Below are positions 49,090-58,954 of a stretch of DNA of 64,000 bases, one piece after another. Under the pieces are notes generated by a model that did not search any database, was not told the origin of the DNA, and saw only the letters and a program-made list of their open reading frames with translations. Each line of letters starts with the position of its first letter. Within the stretch, counting starts at the first letter, position 1. The stretch lies in the NCBI GenBank assembly GCA_036496585.1, contig DASXLB010000042.1:62001-126000 (forward strand), written 5' to 3'. This DNA comes from Vicinamibacterales bacterium (GTDB lineage: Bacteria; Acidobacteriota; Vicinamibacteria; Vicinamibacterales; 2-12-FULL-66-21). A program made the translations under genes and the position numbers.

Positions 49090-50232
49090 TCACAGGGCCG
49101 CCACGATCAGCGTGGCGTCGTCTTCGTAGGCGCCGCCGTTGAACGACTCGACGTCCCGAAGGATCGCCGACAGCATCGCCTCGGCGTCGAGACCGCGGTG
49201 CGCGACGGCGGCCTCCACGATCCGGTCGTCGCCGTATTCGTCGCCCGCGGTGTTGCGCCCCTCCGTCATGCCGTCGGTGTAGAACACGAGCCGGTCGCCG
49301 GGGCCGATCGGCCACGCCCCCTGTTCGTAGGTGCTGTCCGCGAACACGCCGAGCACGGTGCCGCCCGGCGACAGGCGGTCGACCGCACCGCCGGCGCGCA
49401 CGAGCAGCGGCGGGTTGTGTCCGGCGTTGGCGTAGGTCAGGCGGCCCTCCGCCGGATCGATCCGCGCATAGCAGAACGTCACGAACCGGCCGCTCGCCAT
49501 GTTGCGGCACAGCAACCGGTTGACGCTGGCGGTGACGGCGGCGGGAGCGGCGCCGTCCTGCGCGAAGGCGCGCACCGCGGCCTGCAGGTTCGACATCAGG
49601 AGCGCCGCCGGTACGCCCTTGCCCGCCACGTCGGCGATGACGACGCCGAGCGCGCCGCCGGCGAAGACGAGCGCGTCGAAGCAGTCGCCGCCGACGCCGT
49701 TGGCCGGGCGCCACGACGAGGCCAGCCGGATCGCCGCCGTCTGCGGCATCGTCGTCGGCAGCAGGCCGCGCTGGATGAGACGGGCTTCCTCGAACTCCTT
49801 CTGCTGGCGGGCGTCGCGGCGGCGGGTGGCGCGCGCTTCTTCGATCTCGCGCTGCAGGATCTCGAGCAGCGCGACGTCTTCCCACGGCTTCTGGACGAAA
49901 CTGCGGGCGCCGCGGCGCATGGCCTCGACGGCGGTGTCGACGCTGCCCCACCCGGTCATCACCACGATCGGCAGCAAGGGATCGTGGGCGCGGATTTGAG
50001 GAATGAGCTCGAGCCCCTCGCGTCCCGAGGTCGTGTCGCGGCCGTAGTTGAGGTCCATCAGCAGCAGGTCGAACGGGCCCTCGCGCAACCGCTCGAGCAC
50101 GGCGTCGGTGGAACTGACGAATTCCGGGGAATAGCCCTCGCCGGTGAGGAGCCAGCGGAGGGCCTCGAGGACGTCGGGCTGGTCGTCGGCGACGAGCACG
50201 CGGGCGGCGGTCTGGGGACGAATGGCAACCAT
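49090..50232 (-). CDS. Response regulator with PP2C (SpoIIE) phosphatase output
   Basis: 380 residues from the ATG at 50232 (50244 is an alternative). Receiver: VLVADDQPD, phospho-Asp in LLMDLNYGRDTTSGREG, VVMTGW and QKPWED. A coiled coil with RLIQRGLLP leads to a SpoIIE domain with GVGGDCFDA, ADVAGKGVPAALLM, NAGHNPPLLV and FYTDGMTEGRN. Phosphorylation should switch phosphatase activity. The receiver is very like that of the divergent NtrC-type protein, including the unusual RDTTSG stretch. Confidence 0.9.
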   Translation of the reverse strand: MVAIRPQTAARVLVADDQPDVLEALRWLLTGEGYSPEFVSSTDAVLERLREGPFDLLLMDLNYGRDTTSGREGLELIPQIRAHDPLLPIVVMTGWGSVDTAVEAMRRGARSFVQKPWEDVALLEILQREIEEARATRRRDARQQKEFEEARLIQRGLLPTTMPQTAAIRLASSWRPANGVGGDCFDALVFAGGALGVVIADVAGKGVPAALLMSNLQAAVRAFAQDGAAPAAVTASVNRLLCRNMASGRFVTFCYARIDPAEGRLTYANAGHNPPLLVRAGGAVDRLSPGGTVLGVFADSTYEQGAWPIGPGDRLVFYTDGMTEGRNTAGDEYGDDRIVEAAVAHRGLDAEAMLSAILRDVESFNGGAYEDDATLIVAAL

Positions 50233-50406
50233 ACTGCTATACATTCGCGACTGATGGCGACAACAATCCCCGTACCACGCGGTGACGGGCCGAAATGCGC
50301 GGCATTCCGGTCGGGGCTGTCCGCACCCGTCGCGACGGCGCGACGCCCCGTCGCAGCCGCGCGACACGCCGTCGACCGGGCGACTGCCGTCTAAGCAGCA
50401 CAACGG

Positions 50407-51795
50407 ATGGCCGAGACCACACCGATTCGCATTCTGATCGCCGACGACCAGCAGGACATCATCGACGCGCTCCGACTGCTGCTGGTCGACGAAGGCTACG
50501 AGGTGACGCCGGCGCGCTCGCCGGCCGAGGCGCTCGAGCGCCTCGAAGCGTCGGACTTCGACCTGGCCCTCCTCGATCTCAACTACACCCGCGACACGAC
50601 CTCTGGCCAGGAAGGGTTCGACCTGATGGAGCGCCTTCGCGCGCTCGACCGGACGCTCCCCGTGCTGGTGATGACCGCATGGAGCTCGATCGCCGGCGCC
50701 GTGGAGGCGATGCGGCGTGGCGCTCGCGACTACATCGAAAAGCCGTGGGACGACGAGAAGCTGCTCGCCGCGGCCCGGACCCAGATCGAGCTGCGGCGCG
50801 CCGTCCGCCGCAGCCAGCGTCTCCAGGAAGCCAACCAGCGGCTGCAGCGCGGCGTCACGCCGCCGTTCATCGGCGACGCGCCGTCGATCAGCGAGATCCG
50901 CCTGACGATCGAGCGGGTGGCGCCGTCTGACGCGGCCGTGCTGATCACCGGCGAGCACGGGACCGGCAAGGAAGTCGTCGCGGCGTGGCTGCATGCCTAC
51001 AGCGATCGCCGCACGCGCCCCCTGGTGACGATGAACGCCGGCGGGCTCGCCGAGGGGATCGCGGAGAGCGAACTGTTCGGCCACGTGAAGGGGGCGTTCA
51101 CCGACGCCCGCGTCGACCGCATCGGCTGCTTCGAGATGGCCGACGAGGGCACGCTGTTCCTCGACGAGATCGCCACGATGCCAATGCGCCTGCAGGCCAA
51201 GCTGCTGCGCGTGCTCCAGACCGGCGAGTTCGCGCGCGTCGGCTCGTCGCGGGTGCGCTATGTCAACGTCCGCGTGCTGTCGGCGACCAACGCGGACCTG
51301 CACGCCGAGATCGACGCCGGCCGCTTCCGCGAGGATCTGCTCTATCGGCTCAATACCGTCATGATCCATCTGCCGCCGCTGCGCGATCGCCGCGGCGACC
51401 TGCCGGCGCTGGCGCGGCACTTTCTCGGCATCTACGGTGCCCGCTACCGCAGATCGATCCTCGATTTCGAGGCCGACGCGATGGCCGCGATGCACGCGCA
51501 CGCCTGGCCCGGCAACGTGCGCGAGCTGGCGCACGCGGTCGAGCGTGCCGTGCTGCTGGCCGATCCCGCGGCGACCACCATCGCGGCCCGCCACCTCCAG
51601 CTGCGGCCGCGGGCATCCGGCGCCGGCGCCCCCGGACCCGAGGCGCTGTCGCTCGAAGACGCCGAACGGGTGTTCATCGAAAACGTGCTGGCGCGCCACA
51701 ACGGCGATGTCCGGCTCGCCGCGGAGCAGCTCGGCATGAGCCGCAGCGCGCTGTATCGACGTTTGCAGCAGTATGGCCTCAGGCACAGCCGCTAG
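50407..51795 (+). CDS. NtrC-family sigma-54-dependent response regulator
   Basis: 462 residues: receiver (1-125; Asp in [13 protein letters not shown]), AAA+ domain (about 150-390) and a Fis-type helix-turn-helix ([19 protein letters not shown]). Walker A is GEHGTGKE, Walker B is FLDEI. The sigma-54 contact loop reads GAFTDA rather than GAFTGA, a variant seen in some functional activators. Likely target promoters include the divergent receiver-PP2C/ADOP unit. The 3' end overlaps the kinase gene by 23 bases. Confidence 0.92.
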   Translation: MAETTPIRILIADDQQDIIDALRLLLVDEGYEVTPARSPAEALERLEASDFDLALLDLNYTRDTTSGQEGFDLMERLRALDRTLPVLVMTAWSSIAGAVEAMRRGARDYIEKPWDDEKLLAAARTQIELRRAVRRSQRLQEANQRLQRGVTPPFIGDAPSISEIRLTIERVAPSDAAVLITGEHGTGKEVVAAWLHAYSDRRTRPLVTMNAGGLAEGIAESELFGHVKGAFTDARVDRIGCFEMADEGTLFLDEIATMPMRLQAKLLRVLQTGEFARVGSSRVRYVNVRVLSATNADLHAEIDAGRFREDLLYRLNTVMIHLPPLRDRRGDLPALARHFLGIYGARYRRSILDFEADAMAAMHAHAWPGNVRELAHAVERAVLLADPAATTIAARHLQLRPRASGAGAPGPEALSLEDAERVFIENVLARHNGDVRLAAEQLGMSRSALYRRLQQYGLRHSR

Positions 51796-53101
51796 GCACT
51801 GGAGCCTCGAGCAGTCGGTCATGGGGCTGACGCTGCTCGGCGGCCTGCCGGCGGCGCTCGCGCTCGTCTGGATCGTCTGGGGCGAGAGCTACAGCTTCGA
51901 GGTGCGCTGGACCCTCGCAGCCGTGGTCCTCGCCGTGTGGATTGGCTGCGCCGTCGCGGCGCACCAGATGGTCACACGCGTGCTCTACCTCGCCGCCAAC
52001 CTGCTCGGCGCGCTGCACGAGGGGGACTACTCCATCCGGAGCACTGGCGCGAAACCGGGCAGCGCCGCCGATCTCGTGATGAAGGAGATCAACTCCCTCG
52101 GCGATACGCTCCAGCGGCAGCGGTCGGAAGCGGTCGAGTCGACGGCGCTGCTGACCAGCGTGATGGGCGCGATCGACGTCGCGGTGTTCGCCTTCGACAT
52201 GCACGAAACCCTGGTGCTCGCCAATCCTGCGGCGGCACGCCTGCTGACCCGGCGCGGCGAGGACATCGTCGGGGAGAACGCGGTCGCGCTGCGCCTCGAG
52301 CGCTATCTTACCGGCGACACTCCGCGCCTCATCGAGAACGCGTTCGGCGCCGCCGGCGGCCGCTTCGAGCTCCGCCGATCGACGTTCTACCGCGACGGCA
52401 GGCCGCACCAGCTGCTCGTGTTCGCCGACCTGAGCCGCGCGCTGCGCGAGGAGCAGCAGCTCGCCTGGCAGCGCATCGTGCGCGTGCTCTCGCACGAGAT
52501 CAACAACTCCCTGACGCCCATCAAGTCGATTGCGCACAGCATTCGCCGGATGATCTCGCGCATCCCCGACGTGCCGCGCGCCGCCGAGATCCAGGACGGG
52601 TTGAACCTGATCGAGACGCGGTCGGGCGCGCTGGGGCGGTTCCTGCGCCAGTACGCGCAGCTCGCGAAACTGCCGAAGCCGCAGGAACGCCCGATCCGGT
52701 TCCTGCCGCTGGCGCGCCGGATCGCCGAACTCGAGAACCGCCTGCCGATCACCGTCGAGACGCACGAAGACGTGCAGGTGGAGGCCGATCCCGACCAGCT
52801 CGAGCAATTGCTCATCAATATTGTGCGCAACGCTGTCGACGCGAGCCTCGAAACGCGCGGCAGGGTCAGCATCGGCTGGACACCGGCCAACGGCTTTCTC
52901 GAAGTCAGGGTAGACGACGAAGGACCGGGGCTGCCGGAGACCTCGAACCTGTTCGTGCCGTTCTTCACGACCAAGCCGCAGGGCTCTGGCATCGGGCTCG
53001 CGCTCAGCCGCCAGATCGCCGAAGCCCATGGCGGGACGCTGAGTCTCGAGAACCGGGCCGGCGCGCGGGGCTGTCGCGCGACTCTGCGGCTGCCCCTGTA
53101 G
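51773..53101 (+). CDS. NtrY-like membrane sensor histidine kinase
   Basis: 442 residues. Two membrane helices (about 18-36 and 45-65), a HAMP-like region, a PAS domain (about 120-235), then HisKA with VLSHEINNSLTPIKSIAHS and the ATPase with IVRNAVDAS, DEGPGLPE and GSGIGLALSRQIAEAHGG. The short periplasmic loop suggests it senses membrane or cytosolic cues. It is the obvious partner of the NtrC-type gene upstream and perhaps also of the receiver-PP2C protein. Confidence 0.92.
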   Translation: MASGTAARHWSLEQSVMGLTLLGGLPAALALVWIVWGESYSFEVRWTLAAVVLAVWIGCAVAAHQMVTRVLYLAANLLGALHEGDYSIRSTGAKPGSAADLVMKEINSLGDTLQRQRSEAVESTALLTSVMGAIDVAVFAFDMHETLVLANPAAARLLTRRGEDIVGENAVALRLERYLTGDTPRLIENAFGAAGGRFELRRSTFYRDGRPHQLLVFADLSRALREEQQLAWQRIVRVLSHEINNSLTPIKSIAHSIRRMISRIPDVPRAAEIQDGLNLIETRSGALGRFLRQYAQLAKLPKPQERPIRFLPLARRIAELENRLPITVETHEDVQVEADPDQLEQLLINIVRNAVDASLETRGRVSIGWTPANGFLEVRVDDEGPGLPETSNLFVPFFTTKPQGSGIGLALSRQIAEAHGGTLSLENRAGARGCRATLRLPL

Positions 53102-53207
53102 CAGGCGCCCGCTGCGACAGCGGTTCGTCTCGCGGGCGCGAGGCGGCGTCGCGATCGAGCGCGCGATGGCCCGAGCCATCCCGGAGCGCCGCGCTTTCAG
53201 CAACAGC

Positions 53208-53213
53208 TATACT
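53208..53213 (+). promoter_or_regulatory. -10-like box before the 53238 gene
   Basis: TATACT lies 24 bases before the ATG at 53238, a conventional leader with GGAGG at 53228-53232. No -35 recognised. Confidence 0.4.
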
Positions 53214-53237
53214 GTGTCCACTTTCCCGGAGGTTTTG

Positions 53238-53852
53238 ATGTACGCGCTGACTTCGATCGCCATCGTGCTCGCCGCCGCCATGCCTCGGCACACGCCACCG
53301 CAGGCGCCCGCACCCGGGAAGGTCTGCATCGCGCTGCTCCTGCCGTCGGTCGAAGGCGTGGACAATGCCCCGGCGGTCGCGACGTCGGTCCGGGCCAGCT
53401 TCGAGTCGTACCTGACGGGTCCGTCGCTGCAATCGGTGATGCTGGACGCCAAGCTGGCGTCGCAGGCCAACGAGGAAGCGAAGCAGAAGGAATGCCCCCG
53501 GATTCTCATGGTCACGATCAACCGCAAGGCGGGCAGCACCGGTCCGAGCAAGGCCGGCACGATCGCCCGCGCAGCGGGCACAACCGCCGCCTACATTCCG
53601 ATCCCGGGGGGCGCCGGCGGCGCCGTCGCGGCAGGAGCCGCCGAGGGCAGCGCGGTCGCGGTCTCGGACTTCTCGTACCAGACGCACGCGAAAGACGAGA
53701 TCACGATGACCTATAAGATCGTGACGGCCGATGGCGCCACGTTGATGCCACTCAAGTCCGACAGCGCCAAGGCGAAGAGCAACGGCGAGGATCTGCTGAC
53801 GCCGCTCATCGCCAAGGCCTCGGAGGCGGTCGCCGGCGCCATCAGCAAGTGA
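53238..53852 (+). CDS. Exported protein of unknown function with glycine-rich segment
   Basis: 204 residues from the ATG at 53238, chosen for the strong GGAGG five bases upstream; the longer frame has no signal peptide. A short signal sequence (MYALTSIAIVLAAA) is followed by two cysteines (GKVCIALL and KECPRIL) and a hydrophobic Gly/Ala zipper-like stretch (about 120-145). No family recognised. The stop overlaps the hemL start (TGATG). Confidence 0.6.
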   Translation: MYALTSIAIVLAAAMPRHTPPQAPAPGKVCIALLLPSVEGVDNAPAVATSVRASFESYLTGPSLQSVMLDAKLASQANEEAKQKECPRILMVTINRKAGSTGPSKAGTIARAAGTTAAYIPIPGGAGGAVAAGAAEGSAVAVSDFSYQTHAKDEITMTYKIVTADGATLMPLKSDSAKAKSNGEDLLTPLIAKASEAVAGAISK

Positions 53853-55147
53853 TGCGTCCACGACGCATGGCGAGATCGGCGAAGCTCTTCGCCGCCGCCT
53901 CGCGCATCCTGCCCGGTGGAGTCGACAGTCCCGTCCGAGCCTTCAAGTCGGTCGGCGCGACGCCGCTGTTCGTCACCCGCGGCAAGGGCGCGCGCCTCGA
54001 AGACGCCGACGGCAACACCTACATCGACTACGTGATGTCGTGGGGCCCGCTCATCCACGGCCACGCGCCGAAGGGTCTGCTGAAAACGCTCTCCGCCGCG
54101 GCGGCGCGCGGCACCAGCTTCGGCGCACCGACTGACCTCGAAACGCGTCTCGGACAGCGCGTCTCGATGCTGATGCCGTCGCTGGAACGCGTGCGATTCG
54201 TCAACTCGGGGACCGAAGCGGCGATGAGCGCGGTCCGCGTCGCCCGTGCCGCCACCAGCCGCGAACGGATCGTCAAGTTCGAGGGCTGCTATCACGGCCA
54301 CGCCGACGCCTTTCTGGTCCAGGCGGGATCCGGCGCGCTGACGCTCGGCGTGCCCACCAGCCCTGGTGTGCCGAAGGCGGCGGCGGCCGACACGCTGCTG
54401 GCGAAGTACAACGATTTGTCGTCGGTGGACACGCTCTTCGTCCGGTTCGGGGGAGAGATCGCCGCGGTGATCGTCGAGCCGATCGCCGGCAACATGGGCG
54501 TCGTCGCGCCCCGCGACGGCTTCCTTGACGGATTGCGCCAGCTCACGACCCGACACGGCGCGCTGCTGATTTTCGACGAGGTGATCTCGGGTTTCCGCGC
54601 GGCGCCCGGCGGCGCCCAGCAGATTTTCGGCATCAAGCCAGACCTGACGTGCCTCGGAAAGATTATCGGCGGGGGGCTGCCGGTCGGCGCCTACGGCGGC
54701 AGGGCCGACCTGATGTCGCTCGTCGCGCCGTCAGGACCGGTGTATCAGGCGGGCACGTTGTCAGGAAACCCGCTGGCGATGAGCGCCGGACTGTGGTCGT
54801 TGGCGGAGCTGTCGCCCAAGCTCTATAGGCACCTATCGAAACTCGGCGCGCGGCTCGCCGCCGGACTTGCGGAGGCGGCGCGCGACGCCGGCGTCGCGAT
54901 GCAGGTCAACGCGTTCGGCTCGCTCGTGACGCCGTTCTTCACGGCACAGCCCGTCCGCGATCTGTCGTCGGCGCTGACCGCCGACACCTCACGCTACGCG
55001 GCGTTCTTCCGAGGCATGTTGGCGCGCGGCGTCTATCCGCCCCCGTCGCAGTTCGAAGCCTGGTTCCTCTCGGGCGCGCACACCGAGCGGGACGTGGAGG
55101 TGACCGTCAAGGCGGCTCGCGCCGCCCTGACGGATCTGGAAGAGTAA
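53852..55147 (+). CDS. hemL: Glutamate-1-semialdehyde 2,1-aminomutase
   Basis: 431 residues from the ATG at 53852 (a GTG three bases earlier is possible). ILPGGVDSPVRAF, KFEGCYHGHADAFL, IFDEVISGFR and the PLP Lys in TCLGKIIGGGLPVGAYGG are intact. It converts glutamate-1-semialdehyde to 5-aminolevulinate, the step between HemA and HemB. It lies 9.7 kb from hemB, with the ADOP/two-component block in between. Confidence 0.95.
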   Translation: MRPRRMARSAKLFAAASRILPGGVDSPVRAFKSVGATPLFVTRGKGARLEDADGNTYIDYVMSWGPLIHGHAPKGLLKTLSAAAARGTSFGAPTDLETRLGQRVSMLMPSLERVRFVNSGTEAAMSAVRVARAATSRERIVKFEGCYHGHADAFLVQAGSGALTLGVPTSPGVPKAAAADTLLAKYNDLSSVDTLFVRFGGEIAAVIVEPIAGNMGVVAPRDGFLDGLRQLTTRHGALLIFDEVISGFRAAPGGAQQIFGIKPDLTCLGKIIGGGLPVGAYGGRADLMSLVAPSGPVYQAGTLSGNPLAMSAGLWSLAELSPKLYRHLSKLGARLAAGLAEAARDAGVAMQVNAFGSLVTPFFTAQPVRDLSSALTADTSRYAAFFRGMLARGVYPPPSQFEAWFLSGAHTERDVEVTVKAARAALTDLEE

Positions 55148-55151
55148 GACG

Positions 55152-56162
55152 TCACTTCACGATCAGCGCTTGTTCCATCTTGACGCGCAAAATGCTGCCG
55201 GCGGCCAGGTCGACGTCCTTGCCTTCGGTGGCGGCGATCGTGCCGCCGCCGCCAATCAGGATGCCGAGCACCGCGCCCTTGGCGCCGCCGAGGATGCCGC
55301 CGAGAATCGCCCCGACGCCCGCACCCGCGCCGATCTTGCCGGCCTCGCCACGAATCCCCTCGCTCTCGAGCGCCTGCGACACGGTCGCGTGGATCGGATA
55401 AGCCCTGCCGTTGATCGTGATCTGATCGAACGCCACCGTCAGCGCGCCCTTGCGCTCGGTCCGCGTCGCCTTGGTGACCGAGCTGACGACACCGCGCAGC
55501 GTCGAACCCGCCGGGATCAATACGTCGCTGCCCTGATACAGGTTCGCGAGGGTCGTCGCCGAGAAGCGATCCTCGACCTGGGCCGTGCCCGAATTGAGGC
55601 CGCGTTCGAGACGCACGTCGAGCTCGGTTCCCGAGGGCACTTCGTTCCGGCGGGTCGAGGACGCCTGGCCGCTGGTCGGCGCCGGAGCGCTGACGGTCGG
55701 CGACCGGCCCTCGTCGACAGGCGCTGGAGCGGCGTTGCCGCCGGCCGTCCCGCCATTTGACCAGGTCGAGTTCCCCTGATGGACGTCAGCGCCTTGCGCG
55801 GCGCCAGGATTCGCCATCCCGCGCGTTTCGCCGCGGATCGACTCGATCGCGCTGCGTGCCTCCGTGTACTCGTCGCGGCTGACCGAGCCTTCCCTGCGCA
55901 TCTTCACCCGCAGATACGTCACCTCGTCGCGCGCATCGTCGAGACGCGTCTGCAGACGATCGGCACCGGCCTGATCGCGCGAACGCAGGCGCGAAACCTC
56001 GTTACTCACGTCATAGACCTGATCCTGAAGCCGTTGGATGTCGGCGGACGTGACCGCGGCCTGCGACGCCGCTGCCGCGCTACGCGGAGCCTGCTCGGCC
56101 GCGACCGGAACAGCCATCGCCAGCAGCAGGACCCCCGGACGCACCATACTCATCAGTCTCAT
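55152..56162 (-). CDS. Envelope protein with coiled coil and C-terminal glycine zipper
   Basis: 336 residues: signal peptide (1-22), a charged coiled coil (about 40-110), a disordered Gly/Ser/Pro linker, a beta-rich region with LIPAGSTLRGVVSSV, and a glycine-zipper-like hydrophobic block (GKIGAGAGVGAILGGILGG). It ends with SILRVKMEQALIVK. The second half resembles TrbI/VirB10-like or ADOP-neighbour envelope proteins only in general character. Function unknown. Convergent with hemL. Confidence 0.7.
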   Translation of the reverse strand: MRLMSMVRPGVLLLAMAVPVAAEQAPRSAAAASQAAVTSADIQRLQDQVYDVSNEVSRLRSRDQAGADRLQTRLDDARDEVTYLRVKMRREGSVSRDEYTEARSAIESIRGETRGMANPGAAQGADVHQGNSTWSNGGTAGGNAAPAPVDEGRSPTVSAPAPTSGQASSTRRNEVPSGTELDVRLERGLNSGTAQVEDRFSATTLANLYQGSDVLIPAGSTLRGVVSSVTKATRTERKGALTVAFDQITINGRAYPIHATVSQALESEGIRGEAGKIGAGAGVGAILGGILGGAKGAVLGILIGGGGTIAATEGKDVDLAAGSILRVKMEQALIVK

Positions 56163-56215
56163 TGGTATCTTCTTCCCCCTGGTAGGACGCTCAGTGCAAG
56201 AAAAGGGCCGGGTGG

Positions 56216-56221
56216 TAGAAT
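56216..56221 (+). promoter_or_regulatory. -10-like box before ispG
   Basis: TAGAAT lies 22 bases before the ispG ATG, leaving a leader of about 15 bases. No clear -35. Confidence 0.35.
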
Positions 56222-56242
56222 TACCGGAAGCCCACCGCCGAG

Positions 56243-57475
56243 ATGCCCACCGTACTGAAACTCCACAAACGTATCGGCGTCCGGGTGGGAAATGTTCAAG
56301 TTGGCGGCGGCGCGCCGGTCGTCGTGCAGTCGATGACGATGACCGATACGGCTGACGCGCAAGCGACGGCGCAGCAGTGCATCGAGCTGGCCGAGGCGGG
56401 ATCGGAGATGGTCCGGGTCACCGTCAACCTTCCGGAAGCGGCCGCGGCGGTGCCCGAGATCAAGCAGCGGATGCTCGATGCCGGAGTCACGGCTCCCCTG
56501 ATCGGCGATTTCCACTACAACGGACATCTGCTCCTGACGCGTTATCCGGCCTGCGCGGCGGCGCTCGACAAGTACCGCATCAATCCAGGGAACGTCGGCA
56601 CCGGCCGGCGCCGCGACGAGCAGTTCGCCACGATCTGCGGGGTGGCGCGCGATCGGAACAAGCCGGTGCGCATCGGCGTGAACGGCGGCTCGCTCAACCA
56701 GGAGCTGGTCGTCGCGAAGATGCAGGAGAACACCGACCGCAGCCTCGGGCACAGCTCGGAAGAGATCATCAACGAGTGCATGGTGCTCTCCGCAGTGCAG
56801 TCGACCGAGCTGGCGCTTGAATCCGGCCTTCGCCGCGATCAGATCATCATCTCCTGCAAGACGTCGCGGCCGAGCGATCTCATCTCGATCTACCGGGCGC
56901 TTGCGCGCCGCACCGACCAGCCGCTCCACCTCGGTCTGACCGAGGCTGGGATGGGCACGAAGGGACTCGTCTGGTCGGCGTCGGCGATGGGGATTCTGCT
57001 CCACGAGGGGATCGGCGACACGATCCGCGTGTCGCTGACGCCGCGGCCGGGCGGCGACCGGCGCGAAGAGGTCTACGCCGCATGCGAGCTGCTCCAGGCG
57101 CTCGGACTGCGTGCGTTCTCGCCGAGCGTCACCGCATGCCCGGGCTGCGGACGCACCACCAGCAGCACGTTCCAGCAGCTCGCCGAGCGCACGCAGGACT
57201 ACGTCCGCGAACGCATGCCAGAGTGGAAAAAGCAGTACGAGGGTGTAGAGACGATGACCCTGGCGGTCATGGGCTGCGTCGTGAACGGCCCGGGCGAATC
57301 CAAGGCCGCCAATATCGGCATCAGCCTGCCCGGGACCGGCGAGGCTCCGAACTGCCCGGTCTTCATCGACGGCGTTCACGCAACGACGCTGCGCGGCACC
57401 TACGACGAACTCGCCGTGGCGTTCCGCGAGCTTCTCGACAACTACGTCGAGCACAAGTACGCTCGGCGGAGCTGA
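56243..57475 (+). CDS. ispG: 4-hydroxy-3-methylbut-2-enyl-diphosphate synthase (flavodoxin type)
   Basis: 410 residues, the standard bacterial length. [11 protein letters not shown] starts the TIM-barrel; the 4Fe-4S cysteines are in [13 protein letters not shown] and [10 protein letters not shown]. It makes HMBPP from MEcPP, the penultimate step of the MEP isoprenoid pathway. dxr of the same pathway is at 62009. Stop is 54 bases from the convergent MATE gene, across a short GC hairpin and a heptamer repeat. Confidence 0.96.
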   Translation: MPTVLKLHKRIGVRVGNVQVGGGAPVVVQSMTMTDTADAQATAQQCIELAEAGSEMVRVTVNLPEAAAAVPEIKQRMLDAGVTAPLIGDFHYNGHLLLTRYPACAAALDKYRINPGNVGTGRRRDEQFATICGVARDRNKPVRIGVNGGSLNQELVVAKMQENTDRSLGHSSEEIINECMVLSAVQSTELALESGLRRDQIIISCKTSRPSDLISIYRALARRTDQPLHLGLTEAGMGTKGLVWSASAMGILLHEGIGDTIRVSLTPRPGGDRREEVYAACELLQALGLRAFSPSVTACPGCGRTTSSTFQQLAERTQDYVRERMPEWKKQYEGVETMTLAVMGCVVNGPGESKAANIGISLPGTGEAPNCPVFIDGVHATTLRGTYDELAVAFRELLDNYVEHKYARRS

Positions 57476-57504
57476 AGGTCGGGCCTGCCGGCCCTCTGCC
57501 ATCC

Positions 57505-57527
57505 GACTTCTGCTTCCTGTCTTCTGG
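57505..57527. repeat. Heptamer degenerate tandem repeat between ispG and the MATE gene
   Basis: Three consecutive seven-base units GACTTCT, GCTTCCT, GTCTTCT, then GG. Together with a small hairpin (57481-57494, GGGCC-TGCC-GGCCC) it makes up the convergent spacer. Confidence 0.45.
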
Positions 57528-57529
57528 CG

Positions 57530-58864
57530 CTACCGGGAATCCGCCGCAAGACCCGCGGCTCTGCCGATCCACACGAGCAGGAGCGCCACGCCGCAGATGA
57601 TCAGCCCGGTCGACAGTCCCCACCACAGGCCGACCACGCCATATGCCCGGTAGAAACACAGGTAGTACCCGAGTGGCAGGCCGATGAGCCAGTGGCCGCC
57701 GAGATTCCAGAGCATCGCGGTGTGCGTGTCGGCGAGTCCTCTCAACGCGCCGGTCGTGACGCCCTGCACGCCGTCGAAGAGCTGGAACACCGCGGCGACG
57801 AACAGGAGGCTTGCTCCGAGATGCGCAACCGCCGGGTCGTCGGTGAAGGCGCGCATCAGCGCGTGTGGCGCGAGAAGGAACACCGCGGAGGCGCTCGCCA
57901 TGAAGGCTGCGCCGATGACGATGGCGGTCCAGCCGGATCGCATTGCGCCTCGAGGATCGCCGCGCCCGATTGCCTGTCCGACGCGAACCGCGGCGGCCGA
58001 CGCGACGCCGAGCGGCACCATAAAGGTGAAGGCGGCCATGTTGAGCGCGATCTGGTGAGCCGCCAGCGCATCCGCCGACACGCGCCCGGCAAGCGCGGTC
58101 GCCGCGGAGAACACCCCGACCTCGAACACCATCTGCCCCGCTGCCGGCAGACCCAGCGCGAACAGGCGCCGCAGCCGGGCCAGGTCGGCCGCCATCGGTG
58201 TGTCGCGCAGCTTCGGCACGACGCGCGCCTCGTGCTGCACGATGGCGCCGAGCAGCGCCAGCGCCATGAAGATCCGCGCCAGGAGCGTGGCCACGGCGGA
58301 GCCCGGCACACCCATCGCCGGCGCGCCCAGGTGTCCGAAGATCAGGACCCAGTTGAAGAAGGCGTTCACCAGGTTCGCCGAGACGAGCGCGAACGTGACC
58401 GGCCGCACCAGGTTCATGCCCTGCAGGTAGCGCCGGCAGGCCACGTAGAGCAGCAGCGGCGGCAGGCTCCAGATCAGGATCGCAAGATACGGCCGGACGA
58501 GGACCAACACGTCCTGCGGAAGGCCCCAGAGCCCCAGCGTGGCGCGGAGCAGGTAGAGCAGCGCTACGGTGGGTACGGCGACGAAGAACGAGAGCCAGAG
58601 GCCATCGACCAGCCATCGATGACATTCGTCGAGACGGCCGGCGCCGAACGCCTGCGCCACGAGCGGATCGAGCCCGAGCAGCAGCCCCATCGCAAAGACC
58701 GCGACCGCGAAAAACAGCATGCTGGCGAGACCGACGGCGCCGATGGCGGCCGCGCCAAGACGGCCGACCACCAGCGTGTCCACGATCCCCATCGTCACCC
58801 ACCCGAGCTCGGCCAGGACGACCGGCGTGGCGAGCGCGAGCATCGGTTTCAGCTCACGAGGCAT
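57530..58864 (-). CDS. MATE family multidrug/Na+ antiporter
   Basis: 444 residues with twelve hydrophobic helices in two homologous halves. The first half has MLALATPVVLAELGWVTMGIVDTLVVGRLG; the second has ALGLPAAGQMVFEVGVFSAA. MATE proteins export cationic drugs or organic acids using Na+ or H+. The ATG is only six bases from a strong hairpin (58871-58891) and has no separate Shine-Dalgarno, so the hairpin may affect its translation. Confidence 0.92.
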   Translation of the reverse strand: MPRELKPMLALATPVVLAELGWVTMGIVDTLVVGRLGAAAIGAVGLASMLFFAVAVFAMGLLLGLDPLVAQAFGAGRLDECHRWLVDGLWLSFFVAVPTVALLYLLRATLGLWGLPQDVLVLVRPYLAILIWSLPPLLLYVACRRYLQGMNLVRPVTFALVSANLVNAFFNWVLIFGHLGAPAMGVPGSAVATLLARIFMALALLGAIVQHEARVVPKLRDTPMAADLARLRRLFALGLPAAGQMVFEVGVFSAATALAGRVSADALAAHQIALNMAAFTFMVPLGVASAAAVRVGQAIGRGDPRGAMRSGWTAIVIGAAFMASASAVFLLAPHALMRAFTDDPAVAHLGASLLFVAAVFQLFDGVQGVTTGALRGLADTHTAMLWNLGGHWLIGLPLGYYLCFYRAYGVVGLWWGLSTGLIICGVALLLVWIGRAAGLAADSR

Positions 58865-58870
58865 TATTAA

Positions 58871-58897
58871 CCGAGGGGCTTTGCCCCTCGGACTCCC
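58871..58897. repeat. Nine-bp perfect hairpin upstream of the MATE gene
   Basis: CCGAGGGGC (58871-58879) pairs perfectly with GCCCCTCGG (58883-58891), loop TTT, followed by ACTCCCC. It shares stem and flank sequence with the element at 3005-3033. Confidence 0.6.
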
Positions 58898-58954
58898 CTA
58901 CACGCGCCCTTGCGCGCCGCTCGGTCGGCGCGCGCCGGGCGCGTGACTCGCGTC

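Noticed and set aside
50253-50394. 47-codon frame in the spacer before the NtrC gene
   Set aside because: Ala/Arg/Val-rich with no Shine-Dalgarno or conserved look. The spacer is more likely promoter and leader.
57481-57494. Intrinsic terminator after ispG
   Set aside because: The stem is only five base pairs and no T-run follows on either strand.
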